42,476 nt of DNA, from the NCBI GenBank assembly GCA_001777515.1, contig MFEF01000031.1, forward strand, positions 1 to 42,476, written 5' to 3'. Positions 28,531 through 36,026 of this stretch are shown here, piece by piece. Below the pieces are notes generated by a model that worked only from the letters and a program-made list of their open reading frames with translations, was not told the origin of the DNA and made no database searches. The position numbers and the translations under genes were made by a program. Position 1 is the stretch's first letter, and the number at the start of each line of letters is the position of its first letter. Source of the stretch: Candidatus Doudnabacteria bacterium RIFCSPHIGHO2_01_48_18. GTDB lineage: Bacteria > Patescibacteriota > Doudnabacteria > UBA920 > 2-01-FULL-46-14.

Positions 28531-28557
28531 CACCGCCGCCGAACAGCGTAAAAGAAT

Positions 28558-28833
28558 TTAATCAGTGATAGTGAAATCGGAAAAAATCTCCGAAGGCTCG
28601 CGCCACTCGGTTTCAATTTTCTCAACCGATGCCGAATCTGGTCCGCTTCCGGCCCAGGTAATTAATTTTTCCAAATTTTCTTTTTTGCCTTGCGCGAGGA
28701 TTTCTACTGTGCCGCCGTTTGCGTTTCGAACGTAGCCAGCGAGCTTTAAACTGCGCGCGGTTTTTTCTGCGTGATACCTAAACCCAACCCCGTGGACCTG
28801 GCCGTAAATTTTTAGGAAGATTTCGGAAACCAT
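28558..28833 (-). CDS. acyP: Acylphosphatase
   Basis: The 91-residue product matches the acylphosphatase family in length and sequence: YGQVHGVGFRYHAEKTARSL (phosphate loop with the catalytic Arg in GVGFR) and GYVRNANGGTVEILAQGK (catalytic Asn in VRNANGG). It hydrolyses acyl phosphates in the cytoplasm. Here the usual Q in the first loop is kept (VHGVGFR, after GQ). It is monocistronic, and its promoter region overlaps the divergent promoter at 28833. Confidence 0.92.
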   Translation of the reverse strand: MVSEIFLKIYGQVHGVGFRYHAEKTARSLKLAGYVRNANGGTVEILAQGKKENLEKLITWAGSGPDSASVEKIETEWREPSEIFSDFTITD

Positions 28834-28861
28834 TGATTTTATTGCGAAATTGTGCTATAAT
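28833..28861 (+). promoter_or_regulatory. Promoter for the gene at 28959
   Basis: TTGATT and TATAAT are separated by exactly 17 nt. The start of the divergent acylphosphatase gene touches the -35 box, so the two genes are transcribed back to back. Confidence 0.65.
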
Positions 28862-28958
28862 TAGTATATCTTAGTTCAATTTGAAATAAAAATCCAAACC
28901 AGTGATTCGTGATCCAAACCAAATGAACAGCGCGGAATGGGCAGCCAGAGGAGCGCTT

Positions 28959-29399
28959 ATGCCAGCGACCCCAAAGCGAAAAACCAGTTCTGTGCCTAGC
29001 GAACCGAATTTGAAATCCATCAAAGGAATGTCATATTCTGACTCGTCGAAATCTTTGCACAAAGAAATCCAAACCGGTCTGGCATCTCAAAAACAACCGG
29101 GTAACGCTGCCCCAAAGCCGGAAACCCAAAGCTGGCAGCCAGTTGATTTTTCGCGAGGCGCGATTCTAAAAAAAGGGATCAGCAACACCAAGAATTTCCG
29201 TTATCAGCTCGACAAGCAGCTCAAAGGCGTGTTTGCCAAATCCGGCCAGCGCGCCGCGGTCAGCAAAATGATCCAGGACAAAATCACCGGCTCAGGCCTG
29301 ACCAGCAAGAATGTGAAAAGGGGACTATGGGACCTAAAAAATCAAGGACATATAACGACAGGGCAGATGAACAAGCTCATGGGCCATTTCAAAATCTAA
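28959..29399 (+). CDS. Basic hypothetical protein
   Basis: The frame opens at a GTG at 28902, but AGAGGAG directly precedes the ATG at 28959, which I use. The 146-residue product has a disordered, Ser/Pro/Lys-rich first half and a structured second half (NFRYQLDKQLKGVFAKSGQR, then VSKMIQDKITGSGLTSKNV and KNQGHITTGQMNKLMGHFKI). This could be a small helical nucleic-acid-binding or scaffold domain. I do not recognise it. A tRNA gene follows 73 nt after the stop. Confidence 0.55.
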   Translation: MPATPKRKTSSVPSEPNLKSIKGMSYSDSSKSLHKEIQTGLASQKQPGNAAPKPETQSWQPVDFSRGAILKKGISNTKNFRYQLDKQLKGVFAKSGQRAAVSKMIQDKITGSGLTSKNVKRGLWDLKNQGHITTGQMNKLMGHFKI

Positions 29400-29472
29400 A
29401 CCGCCGTGAGGCGGATTCTGGTAGTATTTACAATTTTCTGTTTTTGTGGTAAATTATGAAAACTGTTTTGCA

Positions 29473-29547
29473 GGGTATGTAGCTCAGTGGTAGAGCACGT
29501 CACTGATAATGACGGGGTCGAAGGTCCGATTCCTTCCATACCCACCA
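29473..29547 (+). tRNA. tRNA-Ile(GAT)
   Basis: All arms fold: acceptor GGGTATG/CATACCC, D-arm GCTC/GAGC, anticodon stem CGTCA/TGACG with loop CTGATAA (anticodon GAT), T-arm GAAGG/CCTTC. The discriminator A and CCA are encoded. It stands alone rather than within an rRNA operon. Confidence 0.93.
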
Positions 29548-29560
29548 CCAGGGGTCGCTT

Positions 29561-29791
29561 ATGAAAATTATAATTGGTTTAGCTGGCATTGTTATCGGTA
29601 TCTTACTGGTTGTGAAATCCTACTTTCTAACTAGTACATTTGGACAGATCAGTTTTGCGGAAAAATATTTAGGATCTGGCGGTACATATACATTCTATAA
29701 ATTGCTCGGCATTGCTTTTATAGTGTTATCTGTACTTTATATGTTTGATGTTTGGCATTTTAGTGTTCCAATTCCTCAAACGGGCCCTTAG
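29561..29791 (+). CDS. Small two-TM membrane protein
   Basis: The 76-residue protein has two membrane helices (about 2-22 and 43-64) and a short loop FGQISFAEKYLGSGGTYTFYK. A weak AGGGG site precedes the ATG, which is 13 nt after the tRNA-Ile CCA. The topology resembles small conserved membrane proteins of unknown role. It may be expressed from the tRNA transcript. Confidence 0.55.
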   Translation: MKIIIGLAGIVIGILLVVKSYFLTSTFGQISFAEKYLGSGGTYTFYKLLGIAFIVLSVLYMFDVWHFSVPIPQTGP

Positions 29792-29800
29792 CTCATTTGG

Positions 29801-29904
29801 CCCGCCCACCTCTTTTGGGGATGTAGCTCAGTTGGTAGAGCACTACATTTGCAATGTAGGGGTCAGGGGTTCGAATCCCCTCATCTCCACCAGAGGTGGG
29901 CGGG
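29801..29904 (+). repeat. 13-bp inverted arms flanking tRNA-Ala
   Basis: CCCGCCCACCTCT (29801-29813) and AGAGGTGGGCGGG (29892-29904) are exact complements placed on either side of the tRNA. In a precursor transcript they would extend the acceptor stem into a long helix; the right arm even includes the last A of CCA. Such flanking helices guide processing of rRNA precursors; for a tRNA this is unusual. Confidence 0.7.
29817..29892 (+). tRNA. tRNA-Ala(TGC)
   Basis: Acceptor GGGGATG/CATCTCC (one G-T pair), D-arm GCTC/GAGC, anticodon stem CTACA/TGTAG with loop TTTGCAA (anticodon TGC) and T-arm with GTTCGAATC. CCA is encoded. Length is 76 nt. It lies within the 13-bp inverted arms described above. 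Confidence 0.94.
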
Positions 29905-29924
29905 TAAATAGAGCTAGCCCAGCT

Positions 29925-29963
29925 TGCCCCGTAGTGAACGTGAAGCGTTCTACTATCGGGGCA
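29925..29963. repeat. TGCCCCG...CGGGGCA hairpin
   Basis: TGCCCCGTAGTGAACG pairs with CGTTCTACTATCGGGGCA, with one extra base on the right arm. The loop is short (TGAAG). The length and G+C content suit a dispersed palindromic repeat rather than a gene. Confidence 0.55.
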
Positions 29964-29977
29964 GTGTCCACCAACAA

Positions 29978-30005
29978 CAGCGGCTGAAGGCCGTTTTTTG
30001 TTTTG
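29978..30005 (+). terminator. Terminator after the tRNA-Ala unit
   Basis: CGGC and GCCG pair around TGAAG and are followed by TTTTTTGTTTT. The stem is short but the U-tract is good. Confidence 0.55.
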
Positions 30006-30014
30006 CCGGAGATT

Positions 30015-30043
30015 TTGACGCATGGCCACAGTTATGCTATATT
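30015..30043 (+). promoter_or_regulatory. Promoter of the type IV pilus operon
   Basis: TTGACG and TATATT have a 17-nt spacer and lie just after the terminator. The leader to the pilM ATG is about 57 nt and A-rich. Confidence 0.7.
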
Positions 30044-30105
30044 AAAAACAATATTTTCGGTTTTGAAAGAAAAAGCAAACTTCACAAAGCAAAAGAAAAA
30101 ATTTA

Positions 30106-31119
30106 ATGTTTTTCTCCCGTTCTAAAAGCAAATTGGGCGTAGATATCGGCACTTCCACGATAAAAGTTGTTCAGCTCAAGAGAGATAATGGCAAATTTCT
30201 CCTCGAAACATACGGAATGGTAAATGCCGCGTCCCAGGTGATGTCCAAAGCGGACGTTGATGTGATTTCGCAGACTGCGGGGGTATTAAAAACCCTGCTG
30301 GAAAAGGCCAAGGTCACCACCAAAAAGGTCATTGCCAGCCTGCCGAACAACATTGTGTTTGTGTCCGTAATAGATATGCCAGCGCTTTCCGACAAAGAAC
30401 TGAAAAATGCCATCGAATGGGAGGCTAGGCGGTATGTGCCGCTGCCGCTTGAGGAGGTTACATTATCTTGGAGCGTGATGCGTGAATCGCAAACCGCGGA
30501 AAAAATAAAAGTCCTAATCACCGCCGTGCCTACAACAGTTATCGAAAATTATTTACGAATGTTCAAACTTGCCGGTCTAGATCCGCAGGCCCTGGAGATT
30601 GAGGCTTTGGCTTTGATCCGTTCTCTCGCCGGCTCCAGACAGGATGCATTCATCATTGTTGACATCGGCGCTCGTAACACCAGCCTCAACCTGGTGGACA
30701 AAGGTTTTTTGCGGATATCTCGGAATTTGCCCGTGGGTGGCGACACTATCACTTCTGGCATCGCGCAAAGCCTGAAAATCAGCCCCGGCAGGGCTGAGCA
30801 GTTCAAAATGGACCTGGGTTTGTCCGGAGATTTGCAGCAGATTCCGCAGGTCATGAAAGCGTCACTGGAGAGTATAAAAAATGAAACCGGCCAGCTAGTG
30901 AAAATCTACGAAGCCTCAGGGGGCACAATCAGTGAGATTATTTTTGCCGGGAGCGGAGCTTATTTGCCGGGGCTGAGCGTTTATTTCTCGGATTTGGGCA
31001 TCAAAGCCTCGCTAGGTAACCCGTTTAAATTTATTGAATACGACGAACGGCTCAAAACCGCCCTGCCCAAGGTTTCAATGGGATTGTCCATTGCCCTGGG
31101 TCTGGCAATGCGGGAATAA
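30106..31119 (+). CDS. pilM: PilM, actin-like type IV pilus assembly protein
   Basis: The 337-residue protein is actin-like: GVDIGTSTIKVVQL (phosphate 1, about 11-24), VDIGARNTSLNLV (phosphate 2, about 185-197) and FAGSGAYLPGL (adenosine motif, about 283-293). It binds ATP and the N-terminal tail of PilN on the cytoplasmic face of the inner-membrane platform. It opens the pilus operon, in the usual order M-N-O. The length is slightly short of proteobacterial PilM (about 350). Confidence 0.93.
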   Translation: MFFSRSKSKLGVDIGTSTIKVVQLKRDNGKFLLETYGMVNAASQVMSKADVDVISQTAGVLKTLLEKAKVTTKKVIASLPNNIVFVSVIDMPALSDKELKNAIEWEARRYVPLPLEEVTLSWSVMRESQTAEKIKVLITAVPTTVIENYLRMFKLAGLDPQALEIEALALIRSLAGSRQDAFIIVDIGARNTSLNLVDKGFLRISRNLPVGGDTITSGIAQSLKISPGRAEQFKMDLGLSGDLQQIPQVMKASLESIKNETGQLVKIYEASGGTISEIIFAGSGAYLPGLSVYFSDLGIKASLGNPFKFIEYDERLKTALPKVSMGLSIALGLAMRE

Positions 31120-31126
31120 CCCATGA

Positions 31127-31231
31127 ACCCAGCACCATCAATTTCAATTTTACCCATGGACATTTTGAAAAACGAAATAGAATATAATAACGGTAATCAT
31201 CCAAGAATAACCAGAAAGGATGGTGCTGGGT
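31127..31231 (+). promoter_or_regulatory. pilN leader bracketed by 13-bp inverted arms, with a -10 box inside
   Basis: ACCCAGCACCATC (31127-31139) and GATGGTGCTGGGT (31219-31231) are exact complements; the right arm contains the first two bases of the GTG start and part of the AGAAAGGA site. Between them is TATAAT (31183-31188), a possible internal promoter. On readthrough RNA from pilM the arms could sequester the pilN start, whereas a transcript from the inner promoter would lack the left arm. This model is inference. Confidence 0.5.
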
Positions 31232-31805
31232 GAAAACTGAAATCAATTTATTAAAAAATGAGCTAAAAGATCGGGGCAGCGCGGTCAGTTTGGGCGGCGG
31301 CGGAGAAAAGAAGCTCACCTCGCTTTATATCGTTATTGCCCTGCTGGTTTTAGAAGCTTTAGGCTACGGCGCCCTGCTGTATTACAAGAAAACGATCAGC
31401 GACAAGGCGAAAGTCGTGGAAATAGAAACCGCCAACCTCGACCTCGAGATGCGCAGCACTGACCAAGCTCTGGGGGAGGTCCTCGGCTACCAGCTTCGTC
31501 TCGGCAATCTCGAGACTCTGCTTGATAAGCATCTTTTTTGGTCGCCTGTTTTTGACGAGCTCGCCAGATACACCTATATTCCGATTAGCTATGATGGATT
31601 TCAGGGCGACGCCGAAAATTTTCGAATTGTAGTTACTGGAATTGCCCCGACCTACACAGATATGGCCAAGCTGGTTTTGGGACTCAAGACCTCTGACAAA
31701 TTCAAAGACATAGCGCTGCAATCAGGAGGGGCGTCCACGGGGGATGTTACGGGCTACGGTTTTACTCTGGATATAACTTTTGATCCTATACTTTTGAAAA
31801 AATGA
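31230..31805 (+). CDS. pilN: PilN-like pilus assembly protein
   Basis: The 191-residue protein starts at a GTG after AGAAAGGA. Its N-terminus KTEINLLKNELKDRG carries the INLLP-like motif that binds PilM. One membrane helix (about 31-51) is followed by a coiled coil (about 55-90) and a small alpha/beta domain as in PilN. It lies between pilM and pilO and overlaps the latter by 4 nt. Length is normal. Confidence 0.85.
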   Translation: MKTEINLLKNELKDRGSAVSLGGGGEKKLTSLYIVIALLVLEALGYGALLYYKKTISDKAKVVEIETANLDLEMRSTDQALGEVLGYQLRLGNLETLLDKHLFWSPVFDELARYTYIPISYDGFQGDAENFRIVVTGIAPTYTDMAKLVLGLKTSDKFKDIALQSGGASTGDVTGYGFTLDITFDPILLKK

Positions 31806-32377
31806 AGAAAATCGATATCAGTCATTTTTCATCAGGTCTCGTGGTTCCGGTTTTGATCATCGCCGGTATTTTGTTCGGGTATCTGGCGCTTTATCCCCAG
31901 TACAAACAAATCAAAGACAGCAAATCTGAGCTGGCAGCCAAGGAAACTGCCGCGGCTGACAAAAAATCCTCGGTGAATAGCATTAAAAATCTGGTTGCCC
32001 AGCTGAATGACAAGCGCGCCCAACTTGCGCCGGTAGAGGAGTCATTGCCGCTCTCACCTGACATTCCAGAGCTTCTCGCCAATCTTGAATTTTTGGGGCG
32101 CCAATCCGGAATGGTAGTGGAAAACATCCAGGTCGCGCCGCTGCAGGATGTCTTGGGTCCGGATGGCAAAGTGCGCGAATCGAGTGATAAACTCGGCATG
32201 ATCCGGGCGGATATGACAGTCAACGGCCGATACCCGCAGCTCCTGGCTTTTATTCTGAATATGGAGACCAATCTTCGCCTTTTGGACGTGCAGAGCATCA
32301 ATTTTGGCGCCGCAAGCTCGGAAAGCCAGAATCAGTCATACGTACTAGAGATGATTACTTATTACCAAAAACCATGA
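31802..32377 (+). CDS. pilO: PilO-like pilus assembly protein
   Basis: The 191-residue protein has a short cytoplasmic tail, one membrane helix (about 13-34), a coiled coil (about 40-85) and a ferredoxin-like domain, in which LSPDIPELLANLEFLGRQSG and VNGRYPQLLAFILNMETNLR are typical of PilO. It pairs with PilN in the inner-membrane platform. Both ends overlap neighbours by 4 nt, so translation is coupled. Confidence 0.88.
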   Translation: MKKIDISHFSSGLVVPVLIIAGILFGYLALYPQYKQIKDSKSELAAKETAAADKKSSVNSIKNLVAQLNDKRAQLAPVEESLPLSPDIPELLANLEFLGRQSGMVVENIQVAPLQDVLGPDGKVRESSDKLGMIRADMTVNGRYPQLLAFILNMETNLRLLDVQSINFGAASSESQNQSYVLEMITYYQKP

Positions 32378-32739
32378 TGAAATTCCTACCGGAAAGTCAA
32401 AAAAAAGTAATCATGTCAGCAGTGCTGGTTATGGTTTCGCTTGGCGGCACGATTTATTTGAATTTCTTTTACGGCAAACCGCAAAGCGTAATCCCGCCGC
32501 CCAATGTCGTTCCCGCAGACCAGCTTGGCGATCAGGTTGGCACAGGTCAATTAAATCCGCCAGCCAGCGGGGAAACTCCTGCCCTTCCGCTGTCTGCCGC
32601 GCCTTCCGTAGTGTTGCCGTATGGGAGCGTGCTTGATACCACCATCCTGGATGATGAGAGGTTTCGAGTCTTGAGATCCGCGCCCAAGGTTGAGATACGC
32701 CCTGAAGAACTCGGGAAAACTAATCCTTTCGGAGGATAA
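32374..32739 (+). CDS. PilP-position membrane protein
   Basis: The 121-residue protein has one N-terminal helix (about 13-33), a Pro-rich disordered region and a C-terminal KTNPFGG. The place in the operon (after pilO) and the closing NPF-like motif recall PilP, but the PilP beta domain is missing and no lipobox is present. It may be a reduced PilP analogue linking the platform to other parts. It ends exactly where pilB begins. Confidence 0.5.
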   Translation: MMKFLPESQKKVIMSAVLVMVSLGGTIYLNFFYGKPQSVIPPPNVVPADQLGDQVGTGQLNPPASGETPALPLSAAPSVVLPYGSVLDTTILDDERFRVLRSAPKVEIRPEELGKTNPFGG

Positions 32740-34497
32740 ATGGCTACTGCTAGCCCGCGCACTCAGGAAAAAAGAAAAACGTTTGAACAGTTTTTGGTTG
32801 ATGAGCATCATCTCACGGCCAAGCAGCTTTCAAGCGTCCATCTTGAGGAGGCCAAAAACAAGCAAAGTCTCGAGACTGCCATTTTGGGCCTGAAATTGAT
32901 GGATGAAGAGCGGCTGACCCGGGCGCAAGCCGCCTTTTTTCATTTACCTTACGCTGATTTGCGCAACCAGAGCTTGTCGAAGGAGGCGTTGAAAATAATT
33001 TCCCAGGAAACCCTGGAGAACTACAAGATCATTCCCTTTGCCAAAGAGGGCAATCTGCTACGCGTCGCTTTGACTAACCCCAGCGACCTACAGGCCCTGG
33101 AGGCTCTCGAGTTTTTAGCGCAGCAAAATAAATATCGCATTGAGCTATATTTGACCTCGAAGAAGAGTTTCGAGGAAGCAATCCGCAAGAGTCGGAACAT
33201 GAGCGCTGAGGTGGGCGAAGCTTTGGCGGTCATCCAGGAAAAAGAAAAAAAACAAGAAGCGCCAAAAAAAGCGCAGGAAAAGGAGCTTGGCAAAAAAACC
33301 GCGCCCGAGGCGCCTATCACGAAAATCGTGGATGTGATAATCCGGCACGCGATCGAATCGCGCGCGTCTGATATCCACATCGAACCGCAGGAAAATGATT
33401 TGCGCATCAGGTATCGCATTGACGGCGTTCTGCAGAGCTCGCTTGTTGTGCCCAAGGTTGTGCATCCGGCCATCGTGTCCAGAATAAAGATATTGTCCAA
33501 TCTCAAGATTGACGAACAGCGTTTGCCGCAAGACGGCCGTTTTCACATGGATGTTGACGGCCGGTCGATTGATTTTCGTGTTTCCACTCTGCCGAACGTG
33601 AACGGTGAAAAGGTGGTTATGAGAATCTTGGACAAATCAGGGGGCGTGCCGACGCTGGAGGAGCTGGGATTGAACGGCATGAAGCTGGCCAGATTCAAAG
33701 AAAGCATCTCAAAGCCCCATGGCATGCTCCTTGTTACCGGCCCTACGGGCAGCGGGAAATCCACCACTCTTTACGCAGTGCTCAACATTCTCAACAAGAT
33801 CGGCGTGAATATCGTCACTCTTGAAGATCCGGTTGAATATTTTATTGGCGGCGTAAACCAGTCGCAGATCAATCCCGACATTGGTTTGACTTTTGCCTCG
33901 GGCCTGAGGTCTATACTGCGCCAGGATCCGAACATTATCATGGTTGGTGAAATCCGTGACCGGGAAACCGCGGAACTGGCGGTTCATTCGTCTTTGACCG
34001 GCCACTTGGTGTTTTCTACCCTTCACACCAATGACGCGGTCGGCGCTATCCCGCGTCTGGTGGACATGGGTATTGAAAATTTTCTTCTAACCGCTTCTCT
34101 GAACCTGGTCATGGCCCAGCGTCTGGTCAGAAAAATTTGTTCCGGCTGCCGCAAGGAGACGCCTGTTCCCGACGAAATGCGCGATATGATCAAAAGCGAA
34201 CTCAAGGATATTCCGGCTGACGAAGCCAAGGGCCTTGATCTAAAGAATATAAAAATGTACGCCGGCAAAGGCTGCCGCCTCTGCGGCAATTCTGGGTACG
34301 CCGGCCGGATCGCCATTTTTGAAGTCCTGCCCGTGTCCGAGAAAATAAAGAATTCGATTTTAAATAGCGATTCTTACTCAAAGCTTCAGGAGCTTGCCCA
34401 GTCAGAGGGCATGATCGCGATGAAGCAGGACGGCCTCATCAAGGTCATAAAAGGCGTAACAACCATTGAAGAAGTTGCCAGAGTAACCAAAGAATAA
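32740..34497 (+). CDS. pilB: PilB, pilus extension ATPase
   Basis: The 585-residue protein has an N-terminal MshEN-like region (about 10-150), a charged linker (KEKKQEAPKKAQEKELGKK) and a GspE/PilB ATPase core. Motifs: Walker A GPTGSGKST (about 334-342), Asp box LEDPVEY, Walker B IIMVGEIRD (about 399-407), His box STLHTND, and zinc-binding C467, C470, C512 and C515. It would power pilus extension. The length matches the PilB family (about 570). Confidence 0.95.
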   Translation: MATASPRTQEKRKTFEQFLVDEHHLTAKQLSSVHLEEAKNKQSLETAILGLKLMDEERLTRAQAAFFHLPYADLRNQSLSKEALKIISQETLENYKIIPFAKEGNLLRVALTNPSDLQALEALEFLAQQNKYRIELYLTSKKSFEEAIRKSRNMSAEVGEALAVIQEKEKKQEAPKKAQEKELGKKTAPEAPITKIVDVIIRHAIESRASDIHIEPQENDLRIRYRIDGVLQSSLVVPKVVHPAIVSRIKILSNLKIDEQRLPQDGRFHMDVDGRSIDFRVSTLPNVNGEKVVMRILDKSGGVPTLEELGLNGMKLARFKESISKPHGMLLVTGPTGSGKSTTLYAVLNILNKIGVNIVTLEDPVEYFIGGVNQSQINPDIGLTFASGLRSILRQDPNIIMVGEIRDRETAELAVHSSLTGHLVFSTLHTNDAVGAIPRLVDMGIENFLLTASLNLVMAQRLVRKICSGCRKETPVPDEMRDMIKSELKDIPADEAKGLDLKNIKMYAGKGCRLCGNSGYAGRIAIFEVLPVSEKIKNSILNSDSYSKLQELAQSEGMIAMKQDGLIKVIKGVTTIEEVARVTKE

Positions 34498-34506
34498 CCA
34501 ACAACA

Positions 34507-34869
34507 GTGAAATTACTTTTACTCGAACCAGATGAATATTATCACCAGCAATTCACAAGCCACATGAGCCGGCACTTTGATATTATTCCCGTGAAAACAA
34601 GCCGGGCCGCGAAAGCCATGCTTGCCAAAAATAAGCCGGATATGGTGGTTATGGATTTGCTTTTGGAGGATGGGGCGAGCTTTGGTGTCCTTGAGGATCT
34701 GCGGCGCGCCCACGCCAACGCCGCCATGCCGGTCGTGGTATTTTCGCGTATCGACAATTTGGAGGATATTGAGCAGGTTTTGTCGATGGGAGTTTCCGGC
34801 TATTTTGTAAAAGGCAAAGATACTATCAACGACGTTCATAATTTACTATTAAGTTTGCATCATTCATGA
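34507..34869 (+). CDS. Stand-alone receiver-domain protein
   Basis: The 120-residue protein is a CheY-like receiver with E7/D9 acidic pair, phosphorylatable D50 in VVMDLLLEDG, S80 in VVFSR and K102 in FVKGKD. No output domain is attached. It sits between the extension and retraction motors with a 4-nt overlap into pilT, so it probably adjusts motor activity or polarity, as PilG/PilH receivers do. No histidine kinase is in the window. Confidence 0.85.
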   Translation: MKLLLLEPDEYYHQQFTSHMSRHFDIIPVKTSRAAKAMLAKNKPDMVVMDLLLEDGASFGVLEDLRRAHANAAMPVVVFSRIDNLEDIEQVLSMGVSGYFVKGKDTINDVHNLLLSLHHS

Positions 34870-35948
34870 GTTCATACAAAAATCAAGGCGCGGAGCTCGA
34901 AAGGTTCCTCGCCCATGTTCTGGAAACCGGCGCTTCTGACCTTCACCTCGTGGCCGGCAAGCCGCCCACGGTAAGAATCGACAGCGCTCTCGTATCAATC
35001 GCTGACGAGCCGATTTTGGATGGTGAAAAAATTTCCGAGCTCGTGGACGTCATGCTCGCGGATTTTCAGAAAAAGAGCCTGGAGGAAAAAAAGCAAGTCG
35101 ACCTTTCCTATGATTTCAAAGGTGACGCGCGCTTTCGCGTAAATGTTTATTATCAGAAAGGGACCATGGCCGCCGCAATGCGCCACATTCCCAACAAAAT
35201 CAGCACGGTAGAAGAGCTCAATCTGCCCGCGCAGCTTACGGATCTCACGCGGCACAAGGAAGGCCTGGTGCTTTTTGTCGGGCCCACCGGACATGGCAAA
35301 TCCACAACCCTCGCTGCCTTGATTGACATCATTAACCATTCCAGAGCCGACCATATCATCACCATCGAGGACCCGATCGAATATATTTTTACCCAGGACA
35401 AAGCCCTCATCAGCCAGCGGGAAGTATTGCAGGACACTACGGCCTTTCCCGAAGCTCTGAGGGCCACCCTGCGCGAGGACGTAAACGTGATTCTCATCGG
35501 AGAAATGCGCGATCTGGAATCGATTTCCACAGCCATCACTGTCGCGGAAACCGGGCATTTGGTGTTTGCCACGCTGCACACCAATGACGCCCCGCAAACC
35601 ATGGATCGCATCATTGACGTATTTCCGGCGCATCAGCAAAACCAAGTTCGTTCTCAGCTTGCCAACATTTTAATAGGCGTGGTTTCGCAGAGGCTTCTGC
35701 CAAGGGTTGGCGGCGGTCGCGTGCCTGCCGTGGAAATCATGCTTTCCACGAACGCCGTTCGAAACGTGATCCGCGAAGGACGCACCTATGAGCTGCCCAA
35801 CATTATCCATACCAGCACGTCCGAGGGGATGATCAGCATGGACAAGGCGCTTGCTGACCTGGTTCGGAAAGGCCTGGTAAAGCTTGAGGACGGTCTCGCG
35901 TATTCCAGCAATGAAGAGCTTTTTAAATCTTTGGTGCGTAGATATTAA
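34866..35948 (+). CDS. pilT: PilT, pilus retraction ATPase
   Basis: The 360-residue protein has the PilT layout: N-terminal PAS-like domain (GASDLHLVAGKPP), Walker A GPTGHGKST (139-147; most PilT have GPTGSGKST), Asp box TIEDPIEY, Walker B VILIGEMRDLES and His box ATLHTNDA. The C-terminal AIRNLIRE-like motif appears as AVRNVIREGRTYELPNII. It powers pilus retraction. It overlaps the receiver gene by 4 nt. Confidence 0.95.
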   Translation: MSSYKNQGAELERFLAHVLETGASDLHLVAGKPPTVRIDSALVSIADEPILDGEKISELVDVMLADFQKKSLEEKKQVDLSYDFKGDARFRVNVYYQKGTMAAAMRHIPNKISTVEELNLPAQLTDLTRHKEGLVLFVGPTGHGKSTTLAALIDIINHSRADHIITIEDPIEYIFTQDKALISQREVLQDTTAFPEALRATLREDVNVILIGEMRDLESISTAITVAETGHLVFATLHTNDAPQTMDRIIDVFPAHQQNQVRSQLANILIGVVSQRLLPRVGGGRVPAVEIMLSTNAVRNVIREGRTYELPNIIHTSTSEGMISMDKALADLVRKGLVKLEDGLAYSSNEELFKSLVRRY

Positions 35949-35949
35949 T

Positions 35950-36026
35950 CCCTCACCCTTTTCTAAATTAAAAAATTATGCTGACTTATTTTATATTAAT
36001 CAAAAGCCAACCAAAAAGGGTGAGGG
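35950..36026 (+). promoter_or_regulatory. pilC leader bracketed by 13-bp inverted arms
   Basis: CCCTCACCCTTTT (35950-35962) and AAAAGGGTGAGGG (36014-36026) are exact complements, the right arm ending directly at the ATG and covering the only possible ribosome binding site. A TATATT (35992-35997) lies between. The layout copies that of the pilN leader with different arm sequences. Confidence 0.5.

Noticed and set aside
34995-35645. 216-codon minus-strand frame opposite pilT
   Set aside because: It is antisense to a fully conserved PilT with all motifs intact.
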